A DNA stretch of 16,943 nt from an uncultured Parabacteroides sp. (lineage in GTDB: Bacteria; Bacteroidota; Bacteroidia; Bacteroidales; Tannerellaceae), in NCBI GenBank assembly GCA_934725305.1, contig CAKVBA010000058.1, positions 1-16,943 of the forward strand. Direction: 5' to 3'. The position numbers were made by a program, and so were the translations under genes. Positions 8,895 through 16,138 of this stretch are shown in pieces (the first letter of the stretch is position 1; each line of letters begins with the position of its first letter). The notes under the pieces are model-generated. The model saw only the letters and a list, made by a program, of their open reading frames with translations. It made no database searches and was not told the origin of the DNA.

Positions 8895-8979
8895 TCCGTT
8901 GGTAAAATTCATTGATAAAACAATGGCCAGAAGGAGTAGTTATTGTAATTTAGCAGGTCTATTATTTATCAAAAACAGG

Positions 8980-9086
8980 TAACGAATCTGTTAGAAACGA
9001 TGGGCAACTTCGCTGAAATTGACGGATGAATCCTCCTTGGACAGAGCGCCCTTGAAAAACATATTATGCGCTGTTTTTCAAGGATC
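8980..9086. repeat. degenerate upstream part of the 22-bp periodic array
   Basis: Weaker units in roughly the same phase as the core array begin at 8980 (TAACGAATCTGTTAG), 9001 (TGGGCAACTTCGCTGAAATT), about 9027 and 9042. Each has a TA/TG start, a C-rich middle and a GAAA-like end. The unit at 9001 resembles core unit 3 (9131) over ACTT and TGAAATTG. From 8895 to about 8979, between mutY and these units, nothing was recognised except a weak 5-bp hairpin (CATTG/CAATG). Confidence 0.45.
9051..9082. repeat. 11-bp perfect inverted repeat inside the array
   Basis: CTTGAAAAACA (9051-9061) and TGTTTTTCAAG (9072-9082) are perfectly complementary around a 10-base loop. No T-run follows on either strand, so it is not a convincing terminator for mutY. 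It may instead be two array units arranged head to head. Confidence 0.6.
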
Positions 9087-9217
9087 TATAGACTTTTCGA
9101 AATTAGTCTATAGACTTCCCGGGAAAAGGGTAGGGACTTTTTTGAAATTGGGTAGGCACTCCGTTGGAAAGGAATAGGCACCCAATTTTTGGAAATAGAC
9201 TACTCCTTTTTAACGGG
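9087..9217. repeat. core of degenerate tandem array, 22-bp period
   Basis: Six units start at 9087, 9109, 9131, 9153, 9175 and 9196, with steps of 22, 22, 22, 22 and 21. They open TATAGACTT, TATAGACTT, TAGGGACTT, TAGGCACTCC, TAGGCACCC and TAGACTACTCC. Most then show a palindrome-like centre (TTCGAA, CCCGGG, TTTTGAAA, GTTGGAAA) and end in A/G-rich sequence. The approximate pattern is TAG-N2-ACT-N4-TTTGAAA-N-GG. The period is not a multiple of three and no open frame is conserved, so it is not coding. The period is close to two helical turns. Confidence 0.7.
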
Positions 9218-9327
9218 ATCAACAATCTTTTTCCCGGTTGCCGGCTTATTGTATTTTTTAAACCAAAAACGGTCATTAGGCCGTTAAATGTATAATTTAA
9301 AATATGTTGCCGGACAAAATCAAACAG

Positions 9328-9415
9328 AATCGGACTCCATCAAAAAGGATAACTATTCCATCCGGAACAGATAGACTTGTAGCTTAAAAAGGATAGTTAC
9401 CCATTTTGAAATTTG
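9328..9415. repeat. second cluster of the 22-bp periodic array
   Basis: Units start at 9328 (CGGACTCCATC core), 9350 (TAACTATTCCATCCGG), 9372 (TAGACTTGTAGC) and 9394 (TAGTTACCCATTTTGAAA), exactly 22 bases apart. The step from the last core unit at 9196 to 9350 is 154, which is seven periods, so phase is kept across the poorly conserved stretch 9218-9327. The last unit runs into the -33 TTTG of the ssb promoter. The stretch between the clusters is AT-rich with small GC-rich islands and no frame or RNA gene that I can support. Confidence 0.6.
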
Positions 9416-9442
9416 TATATACACGAATTTGTGTTATCTTTG
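9412..9442 (+). promoter_or_regulatory. ssb operon promoter
   Basis: TTTG (9412-9415), a 19-base spacer and TATCTTTG (9435-9442) match the Bacteroidota consensus exactly. The predicted start, about 9447-9450, leaves a leader of roughly 20 bases before the ATG at 9468. Confidence 0.85.
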
Positions 9443-9467
9443 TGAATTAATCAAGAATCATAGTATC

Positions 9468-9941
9468 ATGTCATTAAATAAAGTAATACTCATTGGTTTT
9501 GTAGGTAAAGATCCGGATGTACGCTACTTTGATAGTGGCGCCGCAGTAGCAAACTTTCCATTGGCAACTTCAGAACGAGGTTATACATTGGCAAACGGAA
9601 CCGTTGTACCCGAACGTACAGAATGGCACAACATCGTTGTCCGCCGTGATCAGGTTGCATTTGTTGAAAAGTGGGTGCGCAAAGGATCCGGGCTTTATGT
9701 TGAAGGTAAAATCCGTACACGCTCTTATGATGATCCATCTGGAGCCAAGCGGTATATTACTGAAATACACGCCGATCGAGTAGAGTTTTATAATACAGGT
9801 ACTCGTTCTGCTGACAACTCAGCAACGACACAACAAGTTGCTACATCAACGCCACAGGCCACAACGTATCAGCAACCTGTTGCATCGAGTCAGCCCAAAA
9901 CATTTACAGAGACCAACGACGCGGATGACCTCCCGTTCTGA
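9468..9941 (+). CDS. ssb: single-stranded DNA-binding protein
   Basis: Coats single-stranded DNA in replication, repair and recombination. The 157 residues have an N-terminal OB fold (MSLNKVILIGFVGKDPDVRY through VEGKIRTRSY and ITEIHADRVEFY), then a Gln/Thr/Ser-rich flexible linker and the acidic tip DADDLPF, which binds partner proteins. The frame is open back to 9429, but that ATG lies upstream of the predicted transcription start and would add 13 non-family residues, so the ATG at 9468 is chosen. It heads ssb-gldE-gldD-PPTase, with 16 bases to gldE. Confidence 0.97.
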   Translation: MSLNKVILIGFVGKDPDVRYFDSGAAVANFPLATSERGYTLANGTVVPERTEWHNIVVRRDQVAFVEKWVRKGSGLYVEGKIRTRSYDDPSGAKRYITEIHADRVEFYNTGTRSADNSATTQQVATSTPQATTYQQPVASSQPKTFTETNDADDLPF

Positions 9942-9957
9942 TATTGTTTAACTAATA

Positions 9958-11310
9958 TTGTTCCCATTGGACACGGACTATTATTTATCGGGCTTATTTG
10001 AAAATGTAGCCATTCAGGATCTTACAGCAGGACCTGTTATCGCTTTAAGCCTCGCTTTTTTACTGCTGATTTGTTCAGGGTTTGTTTCAGCCTCTGAAGT
10101 GGCGTTTTTTTCTTTAACACCGGGTGATCAGAACGACATCCGTGAAGAGAAACATCCATCTGATATTGTTATCAAACAGCTAATGGAACGCTCTGAATAT
10201 CTTTTGGCTGCCATCTTGATTGCCAACAACTTCGTGAATGTGGCAGTTGTTATGCTATGTACCTATGGTATAAACGCTTGGATTAATTTTTCTGCTGCAC
10301 CTGTTTTGGGATTTGTGCTTGAGACGATTGTCTTGACCTTCCTATTGTTGCTTTTTGGAGAGATTATGCCCAAAATCTATGCACAGAAAAACTCTCTACG
10401 ATTTGTACGCTTTGCCGCATCTATCTTGTATGGCATCGAACGCTTCTGCAGACCTTTGTCAAAAGTCTTGGTTACGTCATCTTCTATTATCAACAGAGCT
10501 TTAACCAAGAAAAAATATGACCTGTCGGTTGATGAGTTGTCACAGGCATTGGAACTGACCTCTACTGAAATTCCGGAAGAAAAGGAGATGCTGGCAGAAA
10601 TCATCAAGTTCTATAACAAGACGGCCGATGAGATTATGACACCTCGCCTGGATGTGGAAGATATTGATATTCAGACCAACTTTAGAGAGGTAATCAACTT
10701 TATCATCAAATCGGGTTATTCGCGTATCCCTGTCTATTCAGAGACAGAAGACAATATCAAGGGAATCCTATACATCAAGGATCTTCTTCCCTATGTAGAT
10801 AAACCGGACACATTCCGCTGGCAAAGTTTGATTCGCCCGGCCTATTTTGTTCCCGAGACCAAAAAGATTGACGATCTGTTGGAAGAGTTCCGGACGAACA
10901 AGATTCACATGGCAATCGTGGTGGATGAGTTTGGCGGTACATCGGGTATTGTTACGATGGAAGATATCCTGGAAGAGATTGTCGGAGAAATATCTGATGA
11001 GTATGACGAAGATGAAAAGCAGTTTGTCCGCCTGGCAGATGGCAGCCTTATCTTTGAGGCAAAGATTCTGCTGACCGACTTCTTCCGTGTCATCAATGTG
11101 GAACCGGAAGAGTTTGGCAAACTCACCGAAGAGGTGGAAACATTGGCCGGTCTACTTCTCGAGATCAAGGGAGATTTTCCTCGCCGCAGAGAGATTATCG
11201 ACTATGAAGGATACCGTTTCCAAGTGCTCGAGATTGACAACAGACGCATTCTGAAGGTTAAATTCAACAAGATACCGGTAAACCAAGAGAAGGAGGTCGC
11301 TGATAAATGA
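9958..11310 (+). CDS. gldE: GldE, CNNM/CorC-type membrane protein with CBS domains
   Basis: Inner-membrane protein of the HlyC/CorC (CNNM transporter-like) family named GldE in gliding Bacteroidota. The 450 residues show an N-terminal DUF21/CNNM domain with hydrophobic segments at about 25-50, 83-103 and 115-136 and the motif LLFGEIMPKIYAQ (131-143). A CBS pair follows (about 225-340, start ADEIMTPRLDVEDI, end VVDEFGGTSGIVTMEDILEE), then a C-terminal CorC_HlyC domain (about 350-440). The start used is TTG at 9958; another TTG at 9967 is equally possible and there is no ATG nearby. Its stop overlaps the gldD start by four bases. In non-gliding relatives an ion-transport or envelope role is more likely than motility. 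Confidence 0.9.
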   Translation: MFPLDTDYYLSGLFENVAIQDLTAGPVIALSLAFLLLICSGFVSASEVAFFSLTPGDQNDIREEKHPSDIVIKQLMERSEYLLAAILIANNFVNVAVVMLCTYGINAWINFSAAPVLGFVLETIVLTFLLLLFGEIMPKIYAQKNSLRFVRFAASILYGIERFCRPLSKVLVTSSSIINRALTKKKYDLSVDELSQALELTSTEIPEEKEMLAEIIKFYNKTADEIMTPRLDVEDIDIQTNFREVINFIIKSGYSRIPVYSETEDNIKGILYIKDLLPYVDKPDTFRWQSLIRPAYFVPETKKIDDLLEEFRTNKIHMAIVVDEFGGTSGIVTMEDILEEIVGEISDEYDEDEKQFVRLADGSLIFEAKILLTDFFRVINVEPEEFGKLTEEVETLAGLLLEIKGDFPRRREIIDYEGYRFQVLEIDNRRILKVKFNKIPVNQEKEVADK

Positions 11311-11873
11311 AACAGTTGGCTAGCTTGATAGGGCCACTTTTAGTAATAGCTTCTTGCACCGACTATACTCCGAAGCCATATGGTTACGTTCGTATAGAGC
11401 CACAAGAAGCTGTTTATAAACCATTTGTCTCTGATAGCCTGCCGTATGCTTTTAATCTGTCTCAACAAGCCACTATCAATTGGTCTATGTTTACAGACAG
11501 CACGAAATGGATCAATATAGAGTATCCCGACCTGAAGGCAACTATCTATTGCAGTCATCAAGCCATTACTCCGGCCACACTTCCTATCATCGAGAATGAG
11601 AACCGTCAACTGATCTACCAACTGCTATCTCCCTACGTCAGACTTAAAGAAAAGGCCTACAGCTATCCCGAAGAGAAGATGTATGGTTCACTGTTTCTCT
11701 TAGAAGGAGAAACCTCTTCGCCTATTCACTTTGTGCTGACCGACAGCTCTTCTATCCTATTCCGAGGAGCTTTATACTATAACTGCAAACCCAATGCCGA
11801 TTCGTTGGCACCGGTAACAAACTACTTGCAGCATGATATTATAGAACTGATACAATCGTTTCACTGGAAATAA
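11307..11873 (+). CDS. gldD: GldD-like lipoprotein
   Basis: Envelope lipoprotein. The N-terminus is a short lipoprotein signal with lipobox VIASC, making C17 the likely acylated residue, followed by TDYTPKPYGYVRI, which matches the start of mature GldD. It is 188 residues with no membrane segment after the signal. In Flavobacterium johnsoniae gldD is needed for gliding and type IX secretion. Here no other gld, spr or por gene is in the window, so the name reflects homology and the conserved gldE-gldD pairing. It is translationally coupled to gldE by an ATGA overlap and followed two bases later by the PPTase gene. Confidence 0.88.
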   Translation: MKQLASLIGPLLVIASCTDYTPKPYGYVRIEPQEAVYKPFVSDSLPYAFNLSQQATINWSMFTDSTKWINIEYPDLKATIYCSHQAITPATLPIIENENRQLIYQLLSPYVRLKEKAYSYPEEKMYGSLFLLEGETSSPIHFVLTDSSSILFRGALYYNCKPNADSLAPVTNYLQHDIIELIQSFHWK

Positions 11874-11875
11874 AA

Positions 11876-12511
11876 ATGGCACTATTCAAACTTTATACAG
11901 CTCCGCTATTAGGTATTTGGAAAATAGAGGAGTCTTTTGAGGAACTGTTTGCCCAACTGGCAAACAAGGAAGAATATCTTCCCTTTCTAAACACGGTAAA
12001 GGCAGAACGAAGAAAGATAGAATGGGTCACTACACGTGTGCTGCTCAAACAGATGTTGGGTAAAGAGGTCCGCATTGCCTATCACCCTAATGGAATGCCC
12101 TATCTGCCAGACCTTCCTCTACACATCAGCATATCTCACACCAATGGATATGTAGCCGTGTTGTTACAAGATGCCGAAGCGGCAGGTATTGATATTGAAC
12201 ATCGGACAGAAAGGGTAAAAAAAATTCGTTCCCGCTTCATGACAATAGAAGAAGAAACGAACTTAGACAAACAACATGAAACAGAGCATCTTTTAATCCA
12301 CTGGTGTGCCAAAGAGAGCCTGTTTAAGATGATAAATCAGACAGAAGTTGACTTTTTAGAACATCTTCATATAGCATCTTTCCCGTTTCAAGAGATGGGC
12401 GAGATAGAGGCTTATGAAACCCGAACTCCAAAGCGTGAAAGATACAATCTATTCTATCGCATATATGAAGACTTCGTTTTAGTACATTCCTTGTGTAAAG
12501 AGGACCGATAA
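11876..12511 (+). CDS. 4'-phosphopantetheinyl transferase superfamily protein
   Basis: Transfers the phosphopantetheine arm of CoA to a carrier-protein serine. The 211 residues are in the Sfp-type size range, larger than AcpS. Motifs seen are ISISHTNGYVAVLL (84-97), GIDIE (104-108; magnesium ligands D106, E108) and HWCAKESLFKM (142-152; E147 magnesium ligand, K151). It is the last gene of the ssb-gldE-gldD unit, starting two bases after gldD. No carrier protein, PKS or NRPS gene is nearby, so the target could be the fatty-acid ACP or something encoded elsewhere. It converges on aroE with only 13 bases between stops and no clear terminator in that gap. Confidence 0.9.
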   Translation: MALFKLYTAPLLGIWKIEESFEELFAQLANKEEYLPFLNTVKAERRKIEWVTTRVLLKQMLGKEVRIAYHPNGMPYLPDLPLHISISHTNGYVAVLLQDAEAAGIDIEHRTERVKKIRSRFMTIEEETNLDKQHETEHLLIHWCAKESLFKMINQTEVDFLEHLHIASFPFQEMGEIEAYETRTPKRERYNLFYRIYEDFVLVHSLCKEDR

Positions 12512-12524
12512 TAAAAGGCCCAGA

Positions 12525-13268
12525 CTATTTTTGCCAGATTTCCCAAGCAGCAAAAGCCTGCAGCAGCAACATCTCCAATCCATTCTTGACAACTGCACCC
12601 TTTTCCTTTCCCTTCTTCATGAAAAGTGTCTCATCCGGATTGTACAGCAAATCATACAACAGATGATCGGGTGTCAGTAAATCGTAAGGAATATCAGGAC
12701 AAGCATCCACATTAGGAAACATGCCCACGGGTGTTGCATTAACTATCACCGTATATTGAGACATGATTTTAGGCGTGATCTGATTGTAAGTAATGCAAAA
12801 CTCCTTCTCCGATCTTGAAACCATGGTCGCTCCTACGCCCAACTGCTTCAAACCTTGAAAGACCGCCTTAGCGGCACCACCTGTTCCTAAAATCAGTGCC
12901 TTACGATGCGACACATTCAACAATGGCTCGATGGAGCGCTTAAAACCAATAACATCCGAATTGTAACCCTTTAGTCTCTTGATACCAAACAGCCCTTTGG
13001 TGATCTTAATAACATTGACTGCTCCAATCTGACGAGCATCTTCATCAATGTCATCCAAAAAGGGAATCACCTGTTCCTTATAAGGAATAGTAACATTCAA
13101 CCCCTTCAATTCCGGATTCTCCTTCAAAACATTCTTGATCTCTTTGATACTGGGAATCTCAAAATTAATATACTCAGCATCGATCTTCTCTGATTCAAAC
13201 TTCTGATTGAAGAATGTCTTAGAAAACGAATGACCAAGCGGATACCCTAATAAACCATATTTCTGCAT
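12525..13268 (-). CDS. aroE: shikimate 5-dehydrogenase
   Basis: NADPH-dependent reduction of 3-dehydroshikimate to shikimate in aromatic amino acid and chorismate synthesis. At 247 residues it is slightly shorter than E. coli AroE. The N-terminal substrate domain has GYPLGHSFSK (8-17) and NVTIPYK (58-64; catalytic K64), with D105 in GYNSDVIGF. The NADP domain has the glycine-rich GTGGAAKAV (128-136) and SRSEKE (151-156), a serine/arginine pair typical of NADP binding. It is the last gene of the phoH-purC-menG-aroE unit, 19 bases after menG. Confidence 0.95.
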   Translation of the reverse strand: MQKYGLLGYPLGHSFSKTFFNQKFESEKIDAEYINFEIPSIKEIKNVLKENPELKGLNVTIPYKEQVIPFLDDIDEDARQIGAVNVIKITKGLFGIKRLKGYNSDVIGFKRSIEPLLNVSHRKALILGTGGAAKAVFQGLKQLGVGATMVSRSEKEFCITYNQITPKIMSQYTVIVNATPVGMFPNVDACPDIPYDLLTPDHLLYDLLYNPDETLFMKKGKEKGAVVKNGLEMLLLQAFAAWEIWQK

Positions 13269-13287
13269 AAGCCATGTAGTTTTAAAG

Positions 13288-14028
13288 TTATTTAGTACCT
13301 ATATATAATGAACATATCCCAAAAGTTAAAGTCTTTGCACAAGCCTCTCTAAAGCCAACACGCTCAAGCAAGTCCACCATAACTTTTCCTTGTGGAACCA
13401 CCTTGATAGAAGCCGGCAAATAACGATAAGCCACATTCTCTTTCGAAATCAACCGACCTATGAAAGGAATCACAATCTTTGAATAAAGCTGATACAACTG
13501 CCTCATCGGAAAATGCTCGGGTGTTGACAACTCCAATATCATCACATGACCATTGGGCTTAAGCACACGATACATTTCAGCTATACCTTGTTCTATATTC
13601 TCAAAATTACGAACTCCAAATGCCGCAGAAACAGCATCGAATTGATTGTCCTGAAAAGTCAAGGCCATGCAATCCTGCTGTTCAAATGTGATTGAGTCGG
13701 ACAAACCGGCAGCTGTTACCTTCTGACGACCAACCTCCATCATTCCTTCAGATATATCAGCTCCAACGATGCGACTACCTTGAAAAGCTTTACACATCGA
13801 AATAGCCAGATCGCCGGTGCCTGTTGCTATATCCAACACATATTTAGGCTGAAAAGGACGTAGGAAGTTTATTCCCTTCCTACGCCATATATTATCGATT
13901 CCGAACGAAAGTGTATGATTCAATCGGTCATAAGTAACAGCAATATTATCAAACATACGCTTAACCTGCTTCCCCTTTTGCTCTTCCTCATTATAGGGAA
14001 GTATCTGTTCTGAACCGTACTTTGTCAT
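13288..14028 (-). CDS. menG: demethylmenaquinone methyltransferase (UbiE/MenG family)
   Basis: SAM-dependent C-methylation of demethylmenaquinone, the last step of menaquinone synthesis; Bacteroides relatives use menaquinone and not ubiquinone, hence menG rather than ubiE. The 246 residues include the family signature YDRLNHTLSFGIDNIWRR (33-50), SAM motif I VLDIATGTGD (64-73), the acidic DISEGM (91-96), AAFGVRNF (135-142), RVLKPNG (154-160) and NVAYRYLPAS (198-207). It lies five bases after purC and 19 before aroE. Grouping with aroE fits a chorismate-to-menaquinone link, though that is contextual inference. Confidence 0.95.
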   Translation of the reverse strand: MTKYGSEQILPYNEEEQKGKQVKRMFDNIAVTYDRLNHTLSFGIDNIWRRKGINFLRPFQPKYVLDIATGTGDLAISMCKAFQGSRIVGADISEGMMEVGRQKVTAAGLSDSITFEQQDCMALTFQDNQFDAVSAAFGVRNFENIEQGIAEMYRVLKPNGHVMILELSTPEHFPMRQLYQLYSKIVIPFIGRLISKENVAYRYLPASIKVVPQGKVMVDLLERVGFREACAKTLTFGICSLYIGTK

Positions 14029-14033
14029 ATCTA

Positions 14034-14984
14034 TTATCTCTGAGCCAAATAGTCTGTTACATTCTTATCAATACGAGCCAATAAATTATCAGTATCTTCC
14101 TTCACAAAAGTTTCACCGGTAATGTGCTCAAACAACTCAATATAACGTTCGCTGATACCTTCAACGATAGCCGGAGTCATTTCAGGAACCTGCTGCCCCT
14201 CTTTACCCTGGAATCCATTATCCATCAACCATTCACGAACAAACTCCTTAGACAACTGCTTCTGAGGTTCGCCCTTCAGGAAACGTTCTTCGTAGCCTTC
14301 TGAATAGAAATAACGAGATGAGTCCGGTGTATGAATTTCATCCATCAAATAGATCTTATCGTTATGCTTACCGAATTCATACTTGGTATCAACCAAAATC
14401 AAACCACGTTCAGCGGCAATTTCAGTACCACGTTTGAACAATGCCAATGTGTATTGCTCCAACAATGCATACTCTTCAGGAGTAGCCAAACCCTTAGCCA
14501 GAATCTCTTCTTTAGAGATGTCTGCATCATGATCACCAATTTCTGCCTTGGTTGTCGGCGTAATGATAGGTTCAGGAAAACGTTCGTTTTCACGCATTCC
14601 TTCCGGCAGCTTCACACCGCAGATTTCACGTACGCCGCTCTTATAAGCACGCCAAGCGCTACCACAAAGATAACCACGTACAATCATTTCAATAGGAAAT
14701 CCCTTGCACTGAACTCCCACTGTTACCATAGGATCGGGAGTAGCCAGCTTCCAGTTAGGACAAATGTCAGTTGTTGCATCCAAGAACTTAGCTGCAATCT
14801 GATTCAACATCTGACCTTTGTAAGGAATACCTTCCGGCAATACTACGTCAAATGCAGAAATACGGTCAGTAGCAACCATTACCAACAGTTCGTCACCAAT
14901 ATTGTACACATCACGTACTTTACCATGATACACACTTTTTTGTCCGAGGAAACTAAAATCGGTTTTCACTAAAGCCTTCTTCAT
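14034..14984 (-). CDS. purC: phosphoribosylaminoimidazole-succinocarboxamide synthase
   Basis: ATP-dependent joining of aspartate to CAIR in purine synthesis. Hallmarks are [15 protein letters not shown] near the N-terminus, [45 protein letters not shown] and [13 protein letters not shown]. The 316 residues are longer than the roughly 240-residue E. coli type and resemble the yeast-like long form with a C-terminal extension, which is usual in Bacteroidota. It follows phoH by 17 bases and precedes menG by five; no separate promoter was seen. Confidence 0.96.
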   Translation of the reverse strand: MKKALVKTDFSFLGQKSVYHGKVRDVYNIGDELLVMVATDRISAFDVVLPEGIPYKGQMLNQIAAKFLDATTDICPNWKLATPDPMVTVGVQCKGFPIEMIVRGYLCGSAWRAYKSGVREICGVKLPEGMRENERFPEPIITPTTKAEIGDHDADISKEEILAKGLATPEEYALLEQYTLALFKRGTEIAAERGLILVDTKYEFGKHNDKIYLMDEIHTPDSSRYFYSEGYEERFLKGEPQKQLSKEFVREWLMDNGFQGKEGQQVPEMTPAIVEGISERYIELFEHITGETFVKEDTDNLLARIDKNVTDYLAQR

Positions 14985-15001
14985 AACCTTTTTCTGTTTA
15001 T

Positions 15002-15988
15002 TTAATTGTCTTGTGTAATTTCCTGTTTCTTTTCTTTCTCCTCTTTCTTCTTACGATCGTCAAACTTATCGTAAGCTTCAACTATTCGCTGAACCAGTTT
15101 ATGACGAACAATGTCTTTCTTGGTAAACTCAACCTTACCAATACCATGCACTCCTTTCAAGATATGCATCGCCTGAATCAAGCCCGATACAGCCTGAGGC
15201 GGAAGGTCGATCTGCGTTACATCACCCGTCACAATCATCTTTGCATTCATGCCCAAACGAGTCAGGAACATCTTGATTTGATGAGTTGTTGTGTTCTGGG
15301 CTTCATCCAAGATAATCACAGCATCGTTCAATGTACGGCCGCGCATAAAAGCCAACGGTGCTATCTGAATGACATTATTCTCCATATATTCTTTCAACTT
15401 CGCCGCCGGAATCATATCTTGCAAAGCATCATACAATGGCTGCAAATAGGGATCGAGTTTGTCTTTCATCTCACCTGGAAGAAAGCCCAATTTCTCACCT
15501 GCTTCAACAGCCGGACGACTTAAGATGATTTTACGCACCTGTTTATTCTTCAATGCCCTTACAGCAAGAGCAATAGCAACAAAGGTCTTGCCACTACCTG
15601 CCGGTCCGGTTGCAAACACCAGATCATTCTCGTCAAAAGCCTTCACCAGCTTCTGCTGATTCTCCGTACGGGCTGTGATAGGCTTGCCATTCATGCCATG
15701 AATAATTAAATTCTCCTGCTTGACAACAACCGGCACTTTGCCTTTGACGATATCAAGAATAATCTCTTCGGTCAACGAATTATATTCTTCACAATATTTC
15801 TCAATCTCACGAATCTTCTTCAAAAAGAGTTCCGACTCATCTTCTTCACCAATAACCTTCATCACATTGCCACGAGCAACGATACGTAACTTCGGGAACA
15901 ATGTTTTAATCAACTGCATATTGGCATTATTAACGCCATAAAATATAACGGGGTCTACACTCTCAAGAATATAAATTCGTTCTATCAT
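15002..15988 (-). CDS. PhoH-like ATPase
   Basis: P-loop ATPase of the PhoH/YbeZ family, linked in other bacteria to RNA metabolism and ribosome maturation together with YbeY. The N-terminal 110 residues form a KH-like region, then Walker A GPAGSGKT (128-135), [17 protein letters not shown] (156-172), Walker [10 protein letters not shown] (224-232) and [13 protein letters not shown] (251-263). The C-terminus is a Lys/Glu-rich tail. The length of 328 is typical. It is first in a unit with purC, menG and aroE; its start lies about 25 bases from a -7 box that sits in an inverted repeat. Confidence 0.93.
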   Translation of the reverse strand: MIERIYILESVDPVIFYGVNNANMQLIKTLFPKLRIVARGNVMKVIGEEDESELFLKKIREIEKYCEEYNSLTEEIILDIVKGKVPVVVKQENLIIHGMNGKPITARTENQQKLVKAFDENDLVFATGPAGSGKTFVAIALAVRALKNKQVRKIILSRPAVEAGEKLGFLPGEMKDKLDPYLQPLYDALQDMIPAAKLKEYMENNVIQIAPLAFMRGRTLNDAVIILDEAQNTTTHQIKMFLTRLGMNAKMIVTGDVTQIDLPPQAVSGLIQAMHILKGVHGIGKVEFTKKDIVRHKLVQRIVEAYDKFDDRKKKEEKEKKQEITQDN

Positions 15989-16010
15989 CTATTGTAATTT
16001 AATATTATAG

Positions 16011-16051
16011 GACAAAAATAGTAATAATCTGAATTGATTACTATTTTTGTC
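16011..16051. promoter_or_regulatory. 15-bp perfect inverted repeat with mirrored -7 boxes
   Basis: GACAAAAATAGTAAT (16011-16025) and ATTACTATTTTTGTC (16037-16051) are exact complements around an 11-base centre. Each arm holds TATTTTTG (TAnnTTTG) pointing outwards: 16020-16013 towards phoH and 16042-16049 towards the lipoprotein gene. The phoH-side start would fall about 20 bases before the phoH ATG. Neither box has a TTTG at the right -33 spacing, so activator dependence or an operator role is possible. Confidence 0.65.
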
Positions 16052-16111
16052 TGTGATTTCTTTTACAGTCTTTTATCACTTAAAGAGCTATTACCTACTC
16101 GGTTTTTTGTT

Positions 16112-16119
16112 TACATTTG
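16112..16119 (+). promoter_or_regulatory. -7 box for the lipoprotein gene
   Basis: TACATTTG fits TAnnTTTG and lies 19 bases before the ATG at 16139, giving a very short leader. There is no matching -33 TTTG at the usual spacing. It competes as a candidate with the -7 box at 16042-16049. Confidence 0.5.
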
Positions 16120-16138
16120 TCTGAAAAATATAATCATA

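Noticed and set aside
8980..9415. CRISPR array as an explanation of the 22-bp periodicity
   Set aside because: There are no identical repeats separated by unique spacers; all units are degenerate versions of one 22-base pattern, and no cas gene is present.
9429..9467. Upstream in-frame ATG extending ssb by 13 residues
   Set aside because: It lies before the predicted transcription start (about 9447-9450) and overlaps the -7 box; the added residues do not resemble an SSB N-terminus.
12512..12524. Bidirectional terminator between the converging PPTase and aroE genes
   Set aside because: Only 13 bases separate the stops and no stem with a T-run could be formed on either strand there.
14331..14972. 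213-residue open frame antisense to purC
   Set aside because: It is the opposite-strand shadow of a clear purC gene, rich in Cys, His and Phe with no recognisable domain and no promoter.
15011..15523. 170-residue open frame antisense to phoH
   Set aside because: It lies wholly within phoH, has low-complexity Phe/Leu runs at its start and no family motif.
16034..16138. Upstream in-frame start extending the lipoprotein by 35 residues
   Set aside because: It begins inside the inverted repeat and would place a lipoprotein signal 35 residues into the protein; the start at 16139 gives a normal signal.
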